A model generated the notes under the pieces. It searched no databases, was not told where the DNA came from, and was given only the letters and a program-made list of their open reading frames with translations. Source: Dysgonomonas sp. (GTDB taxonomy: Bacteria; Bacteroidota; Bacteroidia; Bacteroidales; Dysgonomonadaceae). From it: a DNA stretch of 14,769 nucleotides. Shown piece after piece: positions 12,608-14,769 of the stretch. Positions within the stretch are counted from its first letter, which is position 1, and each line of letters opens with the position of its first letter. The DNA lies in assembly GCA_030151105.1 (NCBI GenBank), contig JASLEN010000254.1:1-14769 (forward strand), read 5' to 3'. Both the position numbers and the translations under genes were made by a program.

Positions 12608-14149
12608 ATGAAAAGATCGTATGAACAATTCTTGGATCGCCAAGAATTATTAAACAAACAGTATAATCAAGATTATACAAAGAAACAGCATCAACGAGGC
12701 AAGCTAACTGCTCGTGAACGTATCTTACTTCTGTTTGATGAAGATACTTTTGAAGAAACAGATGCTTACACGCCGCCGGCAGATGCATCATTTGGGAAGA
12801 CAGTCAAATCTTTTGGCGATGGTGTCATCACTGGATTTGGACAAGTGAATGGACGCTTGGTGTATGCCTACTCTCAAGATTTCAATGTTTTAGGAGGTTC
12901 ACTAGGACAGAGACATGCTGCTAAAATCGCTAAGATTCAAGAATTAGCACTTAAAACAGGCTCACCTATCGTAGGACTTATAGATTCGGGAGGAGCACGT
13001 ATTCAAGAAGGAATTAGCAGTTTGAATGGCTATGCAGATATTTTCAAAAACAACGTATATTCCTCAGGAGTAATCCCTCAAATATCGGTTATCATGGGAC
13101 CAGCAGCAGGTGGTGCAGTTTACTCCCCTGCCCTCACCGACTTTATCTTCATGACAGCTGACACTAGCTATATGTTTGTGACAGGACCAAATGTTGTAAA
13201 AGAAGTCTTAAATGAGACTGTTACAACAGAGGATTTAGGCGGAGCATCGGTACATGGTACAAAATCAGGAGTAGCTGACTTTGTTTACAACGATGACGAG
13301 AATACTATTCTTGGAGTTAAGAAGTTACTATCTTACCTCCCTTCTAATAATATGGAGAAAGCTCCTTTGATGGAGACAAATGACAATCCTAAGCGCAAGG
13401 AGGAACGATTAATAAACATCGTTCCAGAAGATCCAGACAAGCCGTATGATGTAAAAGAAATTGTAGAACTGCTTGTTGACAATGGAGAATATCTGGAGGT
13501 TGCACCTAATCATGCTCAAAACATCTTCACGGCGTTTGCTCGCATGGATGGTCAAGTGGTAGGAATTGTAGCCAATCAGCCTAAGGTTATGGCTGGTACA
13601 TTAGATATCGATTCTTCTGTAAAGGCTGCACGCTTTATCAACAATTGCAATGCTTTCAATATTCCAATAATCACACTTGAGGATGTACCTGGTTTCCTTC
13701 CAGGAACAGACCAAGAACATGATGGAATCATTCGTCATGGAGCCAAATTACTCTATGCCTACACATTTGCATCAGTACCTAAAATTACTATCATCCTTCG
13801 AAAAGCATATGGTGGTGCATACATTGTGATGAATAGCAAAGGTATAGGCGGTGATTTCAGCTTTGCTTGGCCTACTGCCGAGATTGCAGTAATGGGACCA
13901 GACGGTGCTATTGCTATTTTGTATCGCAAAGAACTAGCGGAATCGGAAGACCCCGTAGCATTGAAAAAAGAGTTGACAGACAAATATAGAGAGGAAGTAA
14001 CGAACCCATATATCGCCGATGAAAAGGGCTATATAGACGAAGTGATCGACCCTTCTACTACTCGTACCAAAATCATCACTTGCTTGAAAGCATTGGAGAG
14101 AAAGACTGAGCTTCGCCCTAAACGTAAACATGGGAATATTTCACTATAA
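12608..14149 (+). CDS. Acyl-CoA carboxylase carboxyltransferase (beta) subunit, propionyl/acetyl-CoA carboxylase or MmdA type
   Basis: A 513-residue carboxyltransferase of usual family length. The N-terminal half has RGKLTARERI, the GGARIQEG oxyanion segment, GPAAGGAVYSPALTDF and MFVTGPNVVKEV. The C-terminal half has ITLEDVPGFLPGTDQE, RKAYGGAYIVM and FAWPTAEIAVMGPDGA. It moves a carboxyl group between carboxybiotin and an acyl-CoA. The same fold serves propionyl- or acetyl-CoA carboxylase and the alpha subunit of methylmalonyl-CoA decarboxylase. The biotin carboxylase gene begins 24 nt after the stop, so ATP-driven carboxylation is more likely than decarboxylation. Ile406 in GGAYIVM lies where Streptomyces PccB has the specificity Asp and AccB has Ile, which argues against a strict propionyl-CoA enzyme. 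The gene is preceded by a B12 riboswitch. Confidence 0.93.
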   Translation: MKRSYEQFLDRQELLNKQYNQDYTKKQHQRGKLTARERILLLFDEDTFEETDAYTPPADASFGKTVKSFGDGVITGFGQVNGRLVYAYSQDFNVLGGSLGQRHAAKIAKIQELALKTGSPIVGLIDSGGARIQEGISSLNGYADIFKNNVYSSGVIPQISVIMGPAAGGAVYSPALTDFIFMTADTSYMFVTGPNVVKEVLNETVTTEDLGGASVHGTKSGVADFVYNDDENTILGVKKLLSYLPSNNMEKAPLMETNDNPKRKEERLINIVPEDPDKPYDVKEIVELLVDNGEYLEVAPNHAQNIFTAFARMDGQVVGIVANQPKVMAGTLDIDSSVKAARFINNCNAFNIPIITLEDVPGFLPGTDQEHDGIIRHGAKLLYAYTFASVPKITIILRKAYGGAYIVMNSKGIGGDFSFAWPTAEIAVMGPDGAIAILYRKELAESEDPVALKKELTDKYREEVTNPYIADEKGYIDEVIDPSTTRTKIITCLKALERKTELRPKRKHGNISL

Positions 14150-14172
14150 ATTGTCTAAAGATAAAAAGAGAT

Positions 14173-14769
14173 ATGAAAATAAAATCAATATTAATAGCCA
14201 ATAGAGGTGAAATAGCAATCCGCATTGCTAAAACAGCCAAACAAATGGGTATCAAAGCTGTAGGAATCAAGACGAGAAAAGAACCTACTGCGTATTATTT
14301 GGAACATATGGACATTGTCCTTGACTTTCCAGATAGAGAGAAAAATGATGTTCCAGAGTTTTTAGATATCGAAAGCCTTGTGCTACTAGCTAAAAGAAAT
14401 AAAATAGATGCTATCCACCCTGGATATGGTTATCTATCTGAAAATGCCCAATTTGCAATTCGTTGTACCGAAGAGGGTATTACTTTTATAGGACCATCAC
14501 CTCGTGTTATTCAAAACATGGGTGACAAAGTAATCGCTAAAGAGCTAGCTGCCAAAGGCAAAGTGCCCATGCTAGGAGGTAGCGAGGGTGCAGTATTGAC
14601 TGTAGAAGATGCAATAGAGATTGCAGAAAACGTAGGATACCCTATTATCATCAAAGCTTGTGCTGGTGGTGGTGGTCGTGGAATGCGTATCGTTCGTAAG
14701 AAAGACGAAATGAAACAAATGTACCTTTCGGCTACATCTGAGGCACTTTCAGCATTCAACAATCCTGCA
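14173..14769 (+). CDS. accC: Biotin carboxylase subunit of acyl-CoA carboxylase (3' truncated by window)
   Basis: The ATG at 14173 opens a frame that runs off the right edge: 199 residues of an enzyme normally about 450-500 long. The N-terminal biotin carboxylase domain is clear from ILIANRGEIAIRIAKTAK (6-23), HPGYGYLSENAQFA (about 83-96) and IGPSP. The ATP-grasp domain begins with GDKVIAK and includes the glycine-rich ATP loop KACAGGGGRGMRIV. It would carboxylate the biotin on a carrier protein using ATP and bicarbonate, supplying the carboxyltransferase encoded just upstream. A biotin carboxyl carrier gene is expected downstream, outside the window. The 23-nt spacing indicates the same transcript, under the same riboswitch. 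Confidence 0.93.
   Translation, partial: MKIKSILIANRGEIAIRIAKTAKQMGIKAVGIKTRKEPTAYYLEHMDIVLDFPDREKNDVPEFLDIESLVLLAKRNKIDAIHPGYGYLSENAQFAIRCTEEGITFIGPSPRVIQNMGDKVIAKELAAKGKVPMLGGSEGAVLTVEDAIEIAENVGYPIIIKACAGGGGRGMRIVRKKDEMKQMYLSATSEALSAFNNPA

Noticed and set aside
12519..12791. Minus-strand open frame across the leader and carboxylase start
   Set aside because: It overlaps the conserved N-terminus of the carboxyltransferase and shows no domain or ribosome binding site.
14511..14762. Minus-strand open frame at the right edge
   Set aside because: It is antisense to the highly conserved ATP-grasp region of biotin carboxylase.
1..14769. CRISPR array, tRNA, insertion sequence or prophage
   Set aside because: No spaced direct repeats, cloverleaf, transposase or integrase was seen anywhere in the window.

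Overview
The window looks like a chromosomal segment of a low-GC member of the Bacteroidota, probably Bacteroidales. The evidence is TAnnTTTG promoter elements, weak Shine-Dalgarno signals, lipoproteins with acidic residues straight after the lipobox cysteine, a TonB-dependent receptor with an N-terminal carboxypeptidase-regulatory-like domain, a DUF4374 protein, and a sigma factor encoded next to an outer-membrane-barrel anti-sigma protein. I cannot name the species. All genes seen are on the + strand. I found no tRNA, rRNA, insertion sequence or CRISPR array.

Region 1 (1-3117): the 3' end of an unidentified gene and a terminator; a surface-type lipoprotein with two Ig-like repeats; then an overlapping pair made of an ECF sigma factor and a protein with a cytoplasmic anti-sigma-like head, one inner-membrane helix, a long periplasmic linker and a C-terminal outer-membrane barrel. 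This is the architecture of dual-membrane-spanning anti-sigma factors (Dma) known from Bacteroides. A near-perfect 15-bp inverted repeat covers a promoter-like element ahead of the sigma gene. A strong terminator closes the unit.

Region 2 (3261-5302): a self-contained two-gene RNA repair operon with its own promoter and terminator. It encodes a compact nucleotidyltransferase RNA ligase, then an HD phosphoesterase-polynucleotide kinase fusion (HD-Pnk). Together they could heal and seal broken RNA ends.

Region 3 (5381-10884): a three-gene operon for iron acquisition of the XusABC type (TonB receptor, DUF4374 surface lipoprotein, PepSY inner-membrane protein), followed by a small flavin-binding PPOX/NimA-like protein that may be separately transcribed.

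Region 4 (10977-12106): a lone outer-membrane beta-barrel protein, with terminators on both sides.

Region 5 (12159-end): a cobalamin riboswitch and a roughly 250-nt leader ahead of an acyl-CoA carboxylase operon: the carboxyltransferase subunit, then a biotin carboxylase cut off by the window end. A B12 aptamer ahead of a biotin-dependent carboxylase suggests that carboxylation is tuned to the state of the B12-dependent methylmalonyl-CoA (succinate/propionate) pathway.
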